From: Polaribacter sejongensis
GTDB lineage: Bacteria; Bacteroidota; Bacteroidia; Flavobacteriales; Flavobacteriaceae
DNA: 64,000 nucleotides
Direction of reading: 5' to 3'
NCBI RefSeq assembly: GCF_038024065.1
Contig: NZ_CP150667.1
Location: forward strand, 2,549,501-2,613,500
The notes under the pieces: model-generated
What the model was told of the DNA's origin: nothing
What the model saw: only the letters and a program-made list of their open reading frames with translations
Database searches by the model: none
Part shown: piece after piece, positions 51,528 through 59,395 of the stretch
Layout: every line of letters begins with the position of its first letter
Numbering within the stretch: the first letter of the stretch is position 1
Program-made: the position numbers and the translations under genes

Positions 51528-52169
51528 TTAAAATAGCAATCTAAACAGTACAAATAGCGGTGCTATTTCGACGGCGCAAAGGTACAAAATAAAATAAAAC
51601 AACTCGCTAAAAACCAGCTTTTTATTAATTACCGCATGAAATATAAATCGAATAGAAAATAAAAGTGCCGAAAAATAGACTAAAAAAGGGGTGTCTAATT
51701 GTGAGTATTCTACTAAAACAATAGCTATAAGTAGAAAAAAAGAAACAGAATATAAATAGACTGACTTAGAAACTAAAAAGAAATCTAGCTTTTTATCAAT
51801 CTTAAAAACTACAGAAAGCAAAAATTCTAATAGCCTTTTAATCGTTAAATATGAAAAAACAACTCCAAAAATCTTCAGAAAAGTATAAAAACCTTGTTCT
51901 GCAGAAGAATTATAGTACAAATAGATTTTATAGGTTAATAAAGCAAGAACTGTAATGGAAAAAATAAAAATGACATTTTTAAAAGGATTAAAAAAAGAAG
52001 TATTCTCTTCTATTTCAGAATCGATAAAACTTTCATTAAACAAAGAAGATACACTACCCTTTAACCTTACTACACTCAACCCTCTTAAAAGGAAAACACA
52101 GGCAAACAAGCACACCAATAATATGGTAATCCAACTGTTATCTATTACTACTCTTTCTATTGCTTGCAC
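51528..52169 (-). CDS. DUF4271 membrane protein
   Basis: 213 residues with about six membrane helices and a hydrophilic loop at about 40-60 after the first helix (WITILLVCLFACVFLLRGLSV). Features fit DUF4271, a Bacteroidota family of unknown function found upstream of hemD: FLKIFGVVFSYLTIKRLLEFLLSVVFKID, and C-terminal FHAVINKKLVFSELFYFILYLCAVEIAPLFVLFRLLF. The start is GTG at 52169. It is co-directional with hemD and divergent from the glycosyltransferase gene. Confidence 0.85.
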   Translation of the reverse strand: MQAIERVVIDNSWITILLVCLFACVFLLRGLSVVRLKGSVSSLFNESFIDSEIEENTSFFNPFKNVIFIFSITVLALLTYKIYLYYNSSAEQGFYTFLKIFGVVFSYLTIKRLLEFLLSVVFKIDKKLDFFLVSKSVYLYSVSFFLLIAIVLVEYSQLDTPFLVYFSALLFSIRFIFHAVINKKLVFSELFYFILYLCAVEIAPLFVLFRLLF

Positions 52170-52251
52170 CTATTTTTGTTTTGGTAAGATTAACACAAAA
52201 TTAGTAATTAAATAATGTATATTTGTCTACTTACCACATGAAATTTTATTT

Positions 52252-52974
52252 ATGTCAGATGCGTTAGTCATAATACCTACTTATAACGAAAAAGAAAATA
52301 TAGAAGCTATTATTAGAGCCACTTTTAATCAAAAGAAAGAATTTCATATTTTAGTTGTAGATGACAATTCTCCTGATGGAACCTCAGCTATTGTAGAAAA
52401 CTTAATTTTAGAGTTTCCAAATCAGCTTTTTTTAGAAAGAAGAATCGGTAAAAGTGGTTTAGGTACTGCTTATATACACGGTTTTAAATGGGCCATTGCT
52501 AAAAAGTATGATTATATTATTGAAATGGATGCCGACTTTTCTCACAATCCTGATGATCTAATTCGCTTATACGATGCATGCCATAAAGAAAACATTAGTG
52601 TTTCTGTAGGTTCTAGATATGTTAACAACAAAATAAATGTTGTTAATTGGGATATAAAAAGATTATTACTCTCTTACTTTGCATCTAAATATGTTCGCTT
52701 AATTACAAGAATTCCTTTATTTGATACAACTGCAGGTTTTGTCTGCTGGAAAAGAGAAGTCTTAGAAAATATACAATTAGAAAAAATAAAATTTGTGGGT
52801 TATGCCTTTCAAATAGAAATGAAATTTAAAGCATGGAAACGTGGTTTTAAGATAAAAGAAGTTTCTGTTATTTTTACAGACAGAACTTTAGGAACTTCTA
52901 AAATGAGCGGAAATATAATATATGAAGCCTTATTTGGAGTTATAAAAATGAGATTACAAGGTATATCAAAATAA
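52252..52974 (+). CDS. Polyprenol-phosphate mannosyl/glycosyltransferase (GT2)
   Basis: Cytoplasmic-face GT2 enzyme of 240 residues, like dolichol-phosphate mannose synthase. It has VIIPTYNEKENIEAII, the ILVVDDNSPDGTSAIV nucleotide site, the DxD motif in YIIEMDADFSHNPDDL, VGSRYV, and the acceptor-side FDTTAGFVCWKREVL and TSKMSGNIIYEA. It has no C-terminal membrane helices. It transfers a sugar from a nucleotide sugar to a polyprenyl phosphate. TATATTTG at about 52216-52223 is the likely -7 box. A GNAT gene follows eight bases later. Confidence 0.92.
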   Translation: MSDALVIIPTYNEKENIEAIIRATFNQKKEFHILVVDDNSPDGTSAIVENLILEFPNQLFLERRIGKSGLGTAYIHGFKWAIAKKYDYIIEMDADFSHNPDDLIRLYDACHKENISVSVGSRYVNNKINVVNWDIKRLLLSYFASKYVRLITRIPLFDTTAGFVCWKREVLENIQLEKIKFVGYAFQIEMKFKAWKRGFKIKEVSVIFTDRTLGTSKMSGNIIYEALFGVIKMRLQGISK

Positions 52975-52982
52975 AATGTATA

Positions 52983-53444
52983 ATGAGCGAAATTTCTATT
53001 AGAACTGCAACTTTACAAGATTTAGAAACCTTATTAGAATTTGAACAAGGAGTTATAACAGCAGAAAGACCTTTAGATCCTTTTTTAGGCGATGGTAAAT
53101 TGTCTTATTACAATATACCCGAATTAATTTCTAATGAAGACATTTATTTTATTGTTGCTATTTCTAACGATCAAATAATTGCTTCTGGTTACCTAAGAAT
53201 AGAAAATTCTAAACATTATCACAAAAACCCAAAACATGGTTATATTGGTTTTATATTTGTAAAACCCGCTTTTAGAGGAAACAAGATTAGTAATTTAATT
53301 TTAGAGTCTTTAAAAAATTGGGCAGTAAAAAAAGATATAAAAGAATTAAGATTGGATGTTTATAGCAATAATTCTGCGGCAATAAAATCTTATGAACGCT
53401 TTGGTTTTACAAAAATCTTAGTGAACATGAAAATGAGTATTTAA
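52983..53444 (+). CDS. GNAT-family N-acetyltransferase
   Basis: 153 residues. Acetyl-CoA-binding motif A is in YIGFIFVKPAFRGNKISNLILESL (R-G-N-K-I-S for the Q/RxxGxG/A loop). The C-terminal LRLDVYSNNSAAIKSYERFGF is the usual GNAT tail. The N-terminal ISIRTATLQDLETLLEFEQGV is typical. The substrate is unknown. It starts eight bases after the glycosyltransferase and is probably co-transcribed. Confidence 0.9.
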   Translation: MSEISIRTATLQDLETLLEFEQGVITAERPLDPFLGDGKLSYYNIPELISNEDIYFIVAISNDQIIASGYLRIENSKHYHKNPKHGYIGFIFVKPAFRGNKISNLILESLKNWAVKKDIKELRLDVYSNNSAAIKSYERFGFTKILVNMKMSI

Positions 53445-53482
53445 TAGATAGGAATAGTAAAAAAAACAATTAAAAACTTTAC

Positions 53483-53490
53483 TAACTTTG
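53483..53490 (+). promoter_or_regulatory. Promoter -7 box of pyrC
   Basis: TAACTTTG, 42 bases before the dihydroorotase ATG, matches TAnnTTTG. A -33 TTG is not evident. Confidence 0.45.
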
Positions 53491-53532
53491 CAAAAATCAG
53501 CAAAGTATTTTCAGTAAAAACAATTATAAAAA

Positions 53533-54873
53533 ATGGCGAAATCAACTTTAATAAAAAACGCAAGAATTGTAAATGAAAACAAAACTTTTTTAGGGGATGT
53601 TCTCATTGAAAACGGAATTATAAAAGAAATTTCATCAGATATAAATGCAACTGAAAATGTTGAAATTATTCATGCAGAAGGGAAGTTTTTAATTCCTGGT
53701 TTTATAGATGATCAAGTACATTTTAGAGAACCTGGCTTAACACATAAAGCAAATATTGCTACAGAAAGTAGAGCTGCCGTTGCTGGCGGAATTACTACTT
53801 TTATAGAAATGCCAAACACCGTACCGCAAGCTACAACGCAAGATTTATTAGAAGATAAATTTAAAATTGCAGCAAACGATTCTTACGCTAATTATTCTTT
53901 TATGTTTGGTGGAACAAACGATAATTTAGAAGAATTATTAAAAACAGACCCTAAAAAAGTAGCCGGAATTAAATTATTTTTAGGTTCTTCTACGGGAAAT
54001 ATGTTGGTTGATAATGAAGAAATTCTAGAGAAAATTTTCTCATCAACAAAAATGATTATTTCTGTACACTGTGAAGATGAAGCAACTATCAGAAAAAACA
54101 CACAAGAATTTGTTGATAAATATGGCGATGATATTCCAGTAAAATACCATCCAATTATTAGAAGTGAAGCAGCTTGTTATTTATCGTCTTCTAAAGCAAT
54201 TGAATTGGCAAAGAAAACAGGTGCACGTTTGCATATTTTCCATGTATCAACAGCTAAAGAAACGGAGCTTTTTAGAAATGACATTCCTTTAGAAGAAAAA
54301 CAAATTACCGCAGAAGTTTGTGTGCATCATTTATGGTTCTCTGATAAAGATTACGAAGAAAAAGGAACCCATATAAAATGGAATCCGGCTGTAAAAACAG
54401 AAAAAGACAGACTTGGTTTATGGGAAGCTTTGTTAGATGACAGAATTGATGTTTTGGCAACAGACCACGCTCCGCATACTTTAGAAGAAAAAACAAATGT
54501 ATACACAAAAGCACCAAGTGGCGGACCTTTAGTACAACATGCAGTTATTGCGCTTTTAGAAAAAGTAAAAGAAGGAGTAATTCCGATTGAAAAACTAGTT
54601 GAAAAAATGAGCCATAATCCGGCAAAATTATTTCAAATTGAGAAACGTGGTTTTATAAAAGAAGGATATTTTGCAGATATCGTTTTAATTGATACCAACA
54701 AGCCACAAACTGTTTCTAAAGACAATATTTTATACAAATGTGGCTGGTCTCCTTTTGAAGGAACTACATTTTCATCAACCATAACCCATACCTTTGTAAA
54801 TGGAAATTTAATCTATAATGAAGGTGTTTTTAATGATAATATTAAAGGAAAACGCCTGACTTTTAATCGTTAA
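53533..54873 (+). CDS. pyrC: Dihydroorotase, Bacteroidota type with QxH metal motif
   Basis: Amidohydrolase of de novo pyrimidine synthesis, 446 residues. Family motifs are in order: FIDDQVHFREPGLTHK (about 58-73), GIKLFLGSSTGN, SVHCEDEATIRK, HIFHVSTAKE, and ATDHAPHT with the catalytic Asp. The canonical H-x-H metal pair reads Q-V-H, so the first metal ligand is Gln; I recall this in other Bacteroidota dihydroorotases. The C-terminus has FADIVLIDTNKP and CGWSPFEGTTF typical of the class I family. A DUF4296 gene follows immediately. Confidence 0.92.
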   Translation: MAKSTLIKNARIVNENKTFLGDVLIENGIIKEISSDINATENVEIIHAEGKFLIPGFIDDQVHFREPGLTHKANIATESRAAVAGGITTFIEMPNTVPQATTQDLLEDKFKIAANDSYANYSFMFGGTNDNLEELLKTDPKKVAGIKLFLGSSTGNMLVDNEEILEKIFSSTKMIISVHCEDEATIRKNTQEFVDKYGDDIPVKYHPIIRSEAACYLSSSKAIELAKKTGARLHIFHVSTAKETELFRNDIPLEEKQITAEVCVHHLWFSDKDYEEKGTHIKWNPAVKTEKDRLGLWEALLDDRIDVLATDHAPHTLEEKTNVYTKAPSGGPLVQHAVIALLEKVKEGVIPIEKLVEKMSHNPAKLFQIEKRGFIKEGYFADIVLIDTNKPQTVSKDNILYKCGWSPFEGTTFSSTITHTFVNGNLIYNEGVFNDNIKGKRLTFNR

Positions 54874-54874
54874 T

Positions 54875-55339
54875 ATGAAAAACTTAAGCTATTTTCTTGT
54901 TTCTATTTTCTTGGTTTCTTGCACAAGTAACACCATTTTTAAAGAGCCAAAAGACCTTATTCCTAGAGACACCATGACCTTATTACTTGGGGATATGATG
55001 ATTGCTTCTTCTGCAAAATTTGTTAAAAACAAAAATGAGCAAAAGAAAGTAAATTACATGGCTTTTATATATGATAAATATAAAATAGATAGCCTACGTT
55101 TTCAAAACAGCAACCTATATTATACCTCTAAAATAGATTTATATGAGGAAATGATTACCGATGTTAAAAAAAACTTAGAAGAAAAAAAAGATTTTTACAA
55201 TAAAATGAGCTCTCGAAAAGATTCCATTAGAAGGGATTCTATTAAAAAAGTTGGAAAAAAATTGAAAGAATTAGATTCTATTAAAGAAATTGAACCGATC
55301 TTAGAGCCTACTAAGGACGATTTTGAGATAAAGAATTAA
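54875..55339 (+). CDS. DUF4296 lipoprotein
   Basis: 154 residues, lipobox L-V-S-C (Cys16). The mature part contains the DUF4296 pattern FKEPKDLIPRDTMTLLLGDMMIASSAKFV, then FIYDKYKIDSLRFQNSNLYYTSKIDLYEEMITDV and a charged coiled-coil tail. The function is unknown. It starts one base after the pyrC stop and its 3' end overlaps the convergent epimerase gene by 29 bases. Confidence 0.88.
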   Translation: MKNLSYFLVSIFLVSCTSNTIFKEPKDLIPRDTMTLLLGDMMIASSAKFVKNKNEQKKVNYMAFIYDKYKIDSLRFQNSNLYYTSKIDLYEEMITDVKKNLEEKKDFYNKMSSRKDSIRRDSIKKVGKKLKELDSIKEIEPILEPTKDDFEIKN

Positions 55340-56333
55340 CATATCTATCAGACACTTCTTTTATCACATCATCAATTTTTTCAAACTGAAAAGGCATCGT
55401 TGTTTCAATCTTTTCTGAGGAGTATTTAGACACTGAATGTGCACTTCTTGCTGAGTATTTACTCAACAATGGCTCTTTTCTCGAAAACAGAGACAACATC
55501 CAAGAAACTCTCCAAAAAATAGCGGTTTGCCAAGGCTTAATATTTTTTGTTGGTCTTTTTTTACCGAAAGCATCAGCTATAGAAAAGAAAATTTCTTTAA
55601 ACGATTTATTCTCTGCAACTAAAATAAAACGTTCATTTTTAATGCTAGAGTTCATCAACTTAATCATTGCTGCAACAACATCTTTAACACCTACAAAACC
55701 AGTAATTCCTTCTGTGTAATAACTAAAACCGTTATAAACCTGTGTAAACATTTTACCAGAACCAGCAGTATAAAATCCGCTTCCTAAGATAACACCTGGG
55801 TTTACTATAGCCACATCTACTCCCTCTTGGCTTGCACGCCAAATTTCCATTTCTGCCCCAAATTTCGTTATCGAATATCCACTATTATCAGATTCTGGAT
55901 TCCATTCATTCTCTTCAGTGATAAGGCCACCTTTTAGAGAATCTCCCACAGAAGCAATAGAACCTACAAAACAAATTTTACGAACATTAGCATCAATGGC
56001 AAGGTTTACAATAATCGCTGTTCCATGTATATTTACTTTGCGCATTTCCCTGTAATCTTTCGGATTAAAGGAAATAAATGCTGCGCAATGATATACTTTT
56101 TCAACTCCAATAAAAGCAGGAATCATAGCAGGAACATCTGTAATGTCTGCTTTAAACCATTCTATTTTAGAAATTAAGTTTATAGCATCATCCGTATAAA
56201 AAGAAAAGACTTCTTGTACTTTTTTAATTCTTTCTTCAGAACGGTAAATAGCACGTATTTTTTCATCATTTTTTACCAAATGATACAATAAATGTGCGCC
56301 AACTAAACCTGTTCCTCCAGTAACTAAAATCAT
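55311..56333 (-). CDS. NAD-dependent epimerase/dehydratase (SDR) family protein
   Basis: 340-residue extended short-chain dehydrogenase. The Rossmann motif is ILVTGGTGLVGAHLL (G6-G7-x-G9-x-x-G12). The catalytic Tyr/Lys are in SGYSITKFGAEMEIW (Y-x-x-x-K). Later AIVNPGVILGSGFYTAGSGKMF and FILVAENKSFKEIFFSIADAFG fit dihydroflavonol-reductase-like members. The substrate is unknown. It is divergent from tyrS and overlaps the DUF4296 gene by 29 bases at the 3' end, so antisense effects are possible. Confidence 0.88.
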   Translation of the reverse strand: MILVTGGTGLVGAHLLYHLVKNDEKIRAIYRSEERIKKVQEVFSFYTDDAINLISKIEWFKADITDVPAMIPAFIGVEKVYHCAAFISFNPKDYREMRKVNIHGTAIIVNLAIDANVRKICFVGSIASVGDSLKGGLITEENEWNPESDNSGYSITKFGAEMEIWRASQEGVDVAIVNPGVILGSGFYTAGSGKMFTQVYNGFSYYTEGITGFVGVKDVVAAMIKLMNSSIKNERFILVAENKSFKEIFFSIADAFGKKRPTKNIKPWQTAIFWRVSWMLSLFSRKEPLLSKYSARSAHSVSKYSSEKIETTMPFQFEKIDDVIKEVSDRYVNSLSQNRP

Positions 56334-56366
56334 AACGCGAATTTATGATATTTTCATTGATAAGTT

Positions 56367-56374
56367 TATCTTTG
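56367..56374 (+). promoter_or_regulatory. Probable tyrS promoter -7 box
   Basis: TATCTTTG on the plus strand is followed by about 145 bases of leader before the tyrS ATG. A five-codon mini-frame (MKNSK) starts right after it. No riboswitch class is recognised. Confidence 0.45.
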
Positions 56375-56411
56375 CATAATGAAAAATAGCAAATAAATAA
56401 TTGCTATAAGA

Positions 56412-56484
56412 TGTCAAATTGAGCTTGTCTAGATTGATAATTTAAACGATCAAGACACAAAACTTAAACAAGCTGAATTTGGCA
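56412..56484. repeat. REP-like long inverted repeat in the tyrS leader
   Basis: TGTCAAATTGAGCTTGT (56412-56428) and ACAAGCTGAATTTGGCA (56468-56484) pair at 15 of 17 positions. An inner imperfect arm pair (TGTCTAGAT / ATCAAGACA) nests inside. It resembles flavobacterial 'GACAAGCTCA' palindromes known to me from memory. It would fold in the tyrS mRNA leader. Confidence 0.6.
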
Positions 56485-56518
56485 TTCGTATTTTGAATTG
56501 AATTAATTTAGACTTATA

Positions 56519-57811
56519 ATGACAAATTTTGTTGAAGAATTACGCTGGCGTGGATTATTGCATGATATTATGCCAGACACGGAAGACTATTTATTAAAAA
56601 ATAAAACTGCTGGTTATATTGGTTTTGATCCAACTGCAGACTCACTACATATTGGTAGTTTGGTGCAAATATTTATTTTGAAACATTTTCAAAATGCAGG
56701 TCATAACCCTATTGCTTTAATTGGTGGAGCTACTGGTATGGTTGGTGATCCTTCTGGAAAATCTGCAGAACGTAATTTGTTAGATGAAGCTACTTTGGCA
56801 AAAAATGTTGCTGGTGTTAGAGAAAATCTAGAACGTTTTTTAGACTTTGATGCCGCTGCAGAAAACAAAGCAGAATTGGTAAACAATTACGATTGGATGA
56901 AAGATATTTCATTAATCGATTTTGTAAGAGATACAGGGAAACATATTACTGTAAACTACATGATGGCTAAAGATTCTGTAAAGAAACGTTTGAGTTCTGA
57001 ATCTTCAGTTGGTATGAGTTTTACAGAGTTTACCTACCAATTATTTCAAGGATACGATTTTTATCATTTATACCAAGAAAAAAATTGCAGACTGCAAATG
57101 GGTGGTTCAGATCAGTGGGGAAATATTACCACAGGTACAGAATTAATTCGTAGAAAAGCACAAGGAAAAGCGTATGCAATTACGGTTCCTTTAGTAACAA
57201 AAGCAGACGGAACCAAATTTGGTAAAACAGAAAGCGGAAATGTTTGGTTAAATACAGATAGAACTTCTCCATATAAATACTACCAATATTGGTTAAACTC
57301 TTCGGATGAAGATGCAGAGAACTTTATTAAAAAGTTTACATTTTTAGACAAAGAAACTGTAGAGAACTTAATTGCTGAGCATAAAGAGAATCCACATTTA
57401 CGTTTGTTACAGAAAAAATTAGGGGAAGAAGTTACTATTTTAACACATGGTAAAGAAGCGTATAAAAATGCTTTAAAAGCTTCTAATATTTTATTCGGAA
57501 AATCTACTGCTTCTGATTTAAAATCTTTAGATGAACAAACATTTTTAGATGTGTTTGATGGAGTGCCACAAGCTACAGTATCTGCTACAGATATTGAGGA
57601 AGGTTTAGATATGATTGGTGCATTAGCAGCTAAAACAGACTTCTTAAAATCTAACGGAGACGCTAGAAGAGCATTAAAGGAAAATGCAATTTCTGTAAAT
57701 AAAGAAAAAATAAAAGAAGATTATTCGATTACTAAAGAAGATTTAATTGCAAATAAATATGTGTTATTACAACGTGGTAAAAAAACATATTATTTATTAG
57801 TGGTTGAGTAA
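56519..57811 (+). CDS. tyrS: Tyrosine--tRNA ligase
   Basis: Class I aminoacyl-tRNA synthetase, 430 residues. The HIGH motif is in TADSLHIGSLVQIF (about 40-50), the Tyr-binding residues in GGATGMVGDPSGKSAER and QGYDFYHLYQ, and GGSDQWGNITTG is diagnostic for TyrRS. The KMSKS loop reads KFGKTESGNVWL. The C-terminal S4-like RNA-binding domain (about 360-430) has DARRALKENAISVNKEKI. It is preceded by a long structured leader. Confidence 0.97.
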   Translation: MTNFVEELRWRGLLHDIMPDTEDYLLKNKTAGYIGFDPTADSLHIGSLVQIFILKHFQNAGHNPIALIGGATGMVGDPSGKSAERNLLDEATLAKNVAGVRENLERFLDFDAAAENKAELVNNYDWMKDISLIDFVRDTGKHITVNYMMAKDSVKKRLSSESSVGMSFTEFTYQLFQGYDFYHLYQEKNCRLQMGGSDQWGNITTGTELIRRKAQGKAYAITVPLVTKADGTKFGKTESGNVWLNTDRTSPYKYYQYWLNSSDEDAENFIKKFTFLDKETVENLIAEHKENPHLRLLQKKLGEEVTILTHGKEAYKNALKASNILFGKSTASDLKSLDEQTFLDVFDGVPQATVSATDIEEGLDMIGALAAKTDFLKSNGDARRALKENAISVNKEKIKEDYSITKEDLIANKYVLLQRGKKTYYLLVVE

Positions 57812-57818
57812 ACTATAA

Positions 57819-57950
57819 GGCTCATTTCGAATATTTCTGAAATTAAAAATTATTTTAATATCGAGTAGATAAAAGTACTAATAATGAAGAATCTAAGGCG
57901 ATTTCTCAATCGTTAAAAGACTCATTTCGAAATGACATAAGGGATAAATA
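57819..57950. repeat. Degenerate flavobacterial intergenic element
   Basis: Two copies of CTCATTTCGAA (about 57823 and 57921) flank GAAGAATCTAAGGCGATTTCTC. The unit resembles 'GTCATTTCGA...AGAAATCT' repeats that I recall from Bacteroidota intergenic regions. No coding frame is present. Confidence 0.4.
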
Positions 57951-57951
57951 T

Positions 57952-57985
57952 AAAAAAGAGCTGATTTAATCAGCTCTTTTTTTTT
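57952..57985. terminator. Terminator after tyrS (bidirectional)
   Basis: GAGCTGATT-TA-AATCAGCTC with A-run before and nine T after, 147 bases past the tyrS stop and ahead of the convergent YHS gene. Confidence 0.8.
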
Positions 57986-58023
57986 ACAACATTCACAAAA
58001 TCCCCCGACATTGCTTTCAACCA

Positions 58024-58464
58024 TCATTTTTTATTAATATTCAACCAGTTTTTGTCTGCTTTTATTTTTAAACCTTCAGCTCCTTCTTCCTCCCATAACT
58101 CTAACGTATTTGTTCCCCAAGAATTGTAGAATAGATATAATTTTCCATCTCTAATCTCAAATGTTTCCGGGTCTATAGAAACCTTCTCTCCTTTTGCTCC
58201 AATTGCATATGCACAATATCCTCCATAAGCAGGAACGTATTTTTTAGGTGATCTATTAAAAATTTCTAAATTCTCTTTTGATGAAAACTTAAATTGCACA
58301 CCATCGTAATCTGCAACAAATTTTTTATTTCCTTTTACTGAGGTGTTGTTAAAATAAGAAACCACATCATAACCCTCTGCAACAAAACCTTTTTTGGTAT
58401 TGTAATCTTGAGCATATAGTGAAGTGGAAATTATAAGAACTAAAAGTGTAATTACGTGTTTCAT
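58024..58464 (-). CDS. Secreted YHS-domain protein
   Basis: 146 residues with a signal peptide (MKHVITLLVLIISTSLYAQ). The YHS-type core is EGYDVVSYFNNTSVKGNKKF, FKFSSKENLEIFNRSPKKYVPAYGGYCAYAI, with the Tyr-Gly-Gly-Tyr-Cys segment, and LYLFYNSWGTNTLELW. YHS domains are linked with metal binding, and secreted forms like this are common in Bacteroidota with unknown function. It is a single gene. Confidence 0.88.
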   Translation of the reverse strand: MKHVITLLVLIISTSLYAQDYNTKKGFVAEGYDVVSYFNNTSVKGNKKFVADYDGVQFKFSSKENLEIFNRSPKKYVPAYGGYCAYAIGAKGEKVSIDPETFEIRDGKLYLFYNSWGTNTLELWEEEGAEGLKIKADKNWLNINKK

Positions 58465-58517
58465 CGATTGTATTTTCTACATAGTCGCTGAAATTTTCGA
58501 TAAATTACAAAGAAAAG

Positions 58518-59303
58518 TTAAGATATACAGGATTTTATGAATTTTTTTAACATGAAAATCAGTTCTGGTGCGTTTTCAATATGACTCATATGTCCGTCAG
58601 GAAAAATAACGAGTTCAGAATTTGTTTTTTCAGCCTCTTCTTTAGAATTTTCTAAATTTAAAACTAGATCTTTCTCGCCAACAATAATCATTTTATTAAA
58701 TTTACTTTCTTTTAAATATTGATTTAAATTAGGTCGGTTTTTCATCCCTTCATTCGCAGCAACATAACCTTGTAAAGAAGTTTGTAAAGCCTCTTTTTTA
58801 ACCGCATTTATTTCCTCTTTAAATTTTAATAAATTTTCTTGATTAAATAAATTTGAAATGGACATTTTTACCATAGATTCAAAATTATTTTGAACCATTT
58901 TATTTGCTCTTATTCTTATTTTTATTCGTTCTTCAGAATCTTCGTTAGAAGTTGAATTTAATAAGCATAAGCCCTTTATTTTATTAGAATTCATTTTGGA
59001 AATAGCTAAAGAAATATATCCTCCTAAAGAATGGCCAACCAAAATAAATTTTCTAACTTTTAAATGCTTTAAAACAGCTTCTATAGTTTCTGCAAACAAT
59101 TCCATAGAGTGTACATATCCCAAACAATCAGATTTCCCATGACCTAACAAATCAACTGTAACTACTCTGTTTCTTTTGGTAAGTTCAGGTACAATTTTAT
59201 CCCACATCGTGGAATTCTCTAAAAAACCATGAATTAGAACAACTACAGTTCCTTTTCCTTGATCTGTATAAAAAATATTAGCGTTTTTGTAGACTAAAAT
59301 CAT
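58518..59303 (-). CDS. Alpha/beta hydrolase
   Basis: 261 residues. The oxyanion segment is VVVLIHGFLENSTMWD, the nucleophile elbow is ILVGHSLGGYISLA (Ser92), the acid is probably in IIVGEKDLVLN, and the His in FPDGHMSHIENAP. It lacks a signal peptide, so it is cytoplasmic. The substrate is unknown. A TATATTTG box (59309-59316 on the minus strand) ends five bases before the ATG, again predicting an almost leaderless mRNA. It is divergent from the serine hydrolase. Confidence 0.9.
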   Translation of the reverse strand: MILVYKNANIFYTDQGKGTVVVLIHGFLENSTMWDKIVPELTKRNRVVTVDLLGHGKSDCLGYVHSMELFAETIEAVLKHLKVRKFILVGHSLGGYISLAISKMNSNKIKGLCLLNSTSNEDSEERIKIRIRANKMVQNNFESMVKMSISNLFNQENLLKFKEEINAVKKEALQTSLQGYVAANEGMKNRPNLNQYLKESKFNKMIIVGEKDLVLNLENSKEEAEKTNSELVIFPDGHMSHIENAPELIFMLKKFIKSCIS

Positions 59304-59308
59304 GGAAA

Positions 59309-59316
59309 CAAATATA
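59309..59316 (-). promoter_or_regulatory. Promoter -7 box of the alpha/beta hydrolase gene
   Basis: TATATTTG on the minus strand, five bases from the ATG. The divergent plus-strand TATATTTG at 59364-59371 probably serves the serine hydrolase. Confidence 0.5.
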
Positions 59317-59395
59317 GTGTTTGATTCGTTTTTAGAAATCTAAAACATGGTAAAACTATTTACTATATTTGGAGTGAATTCAACAACTTTACTAT

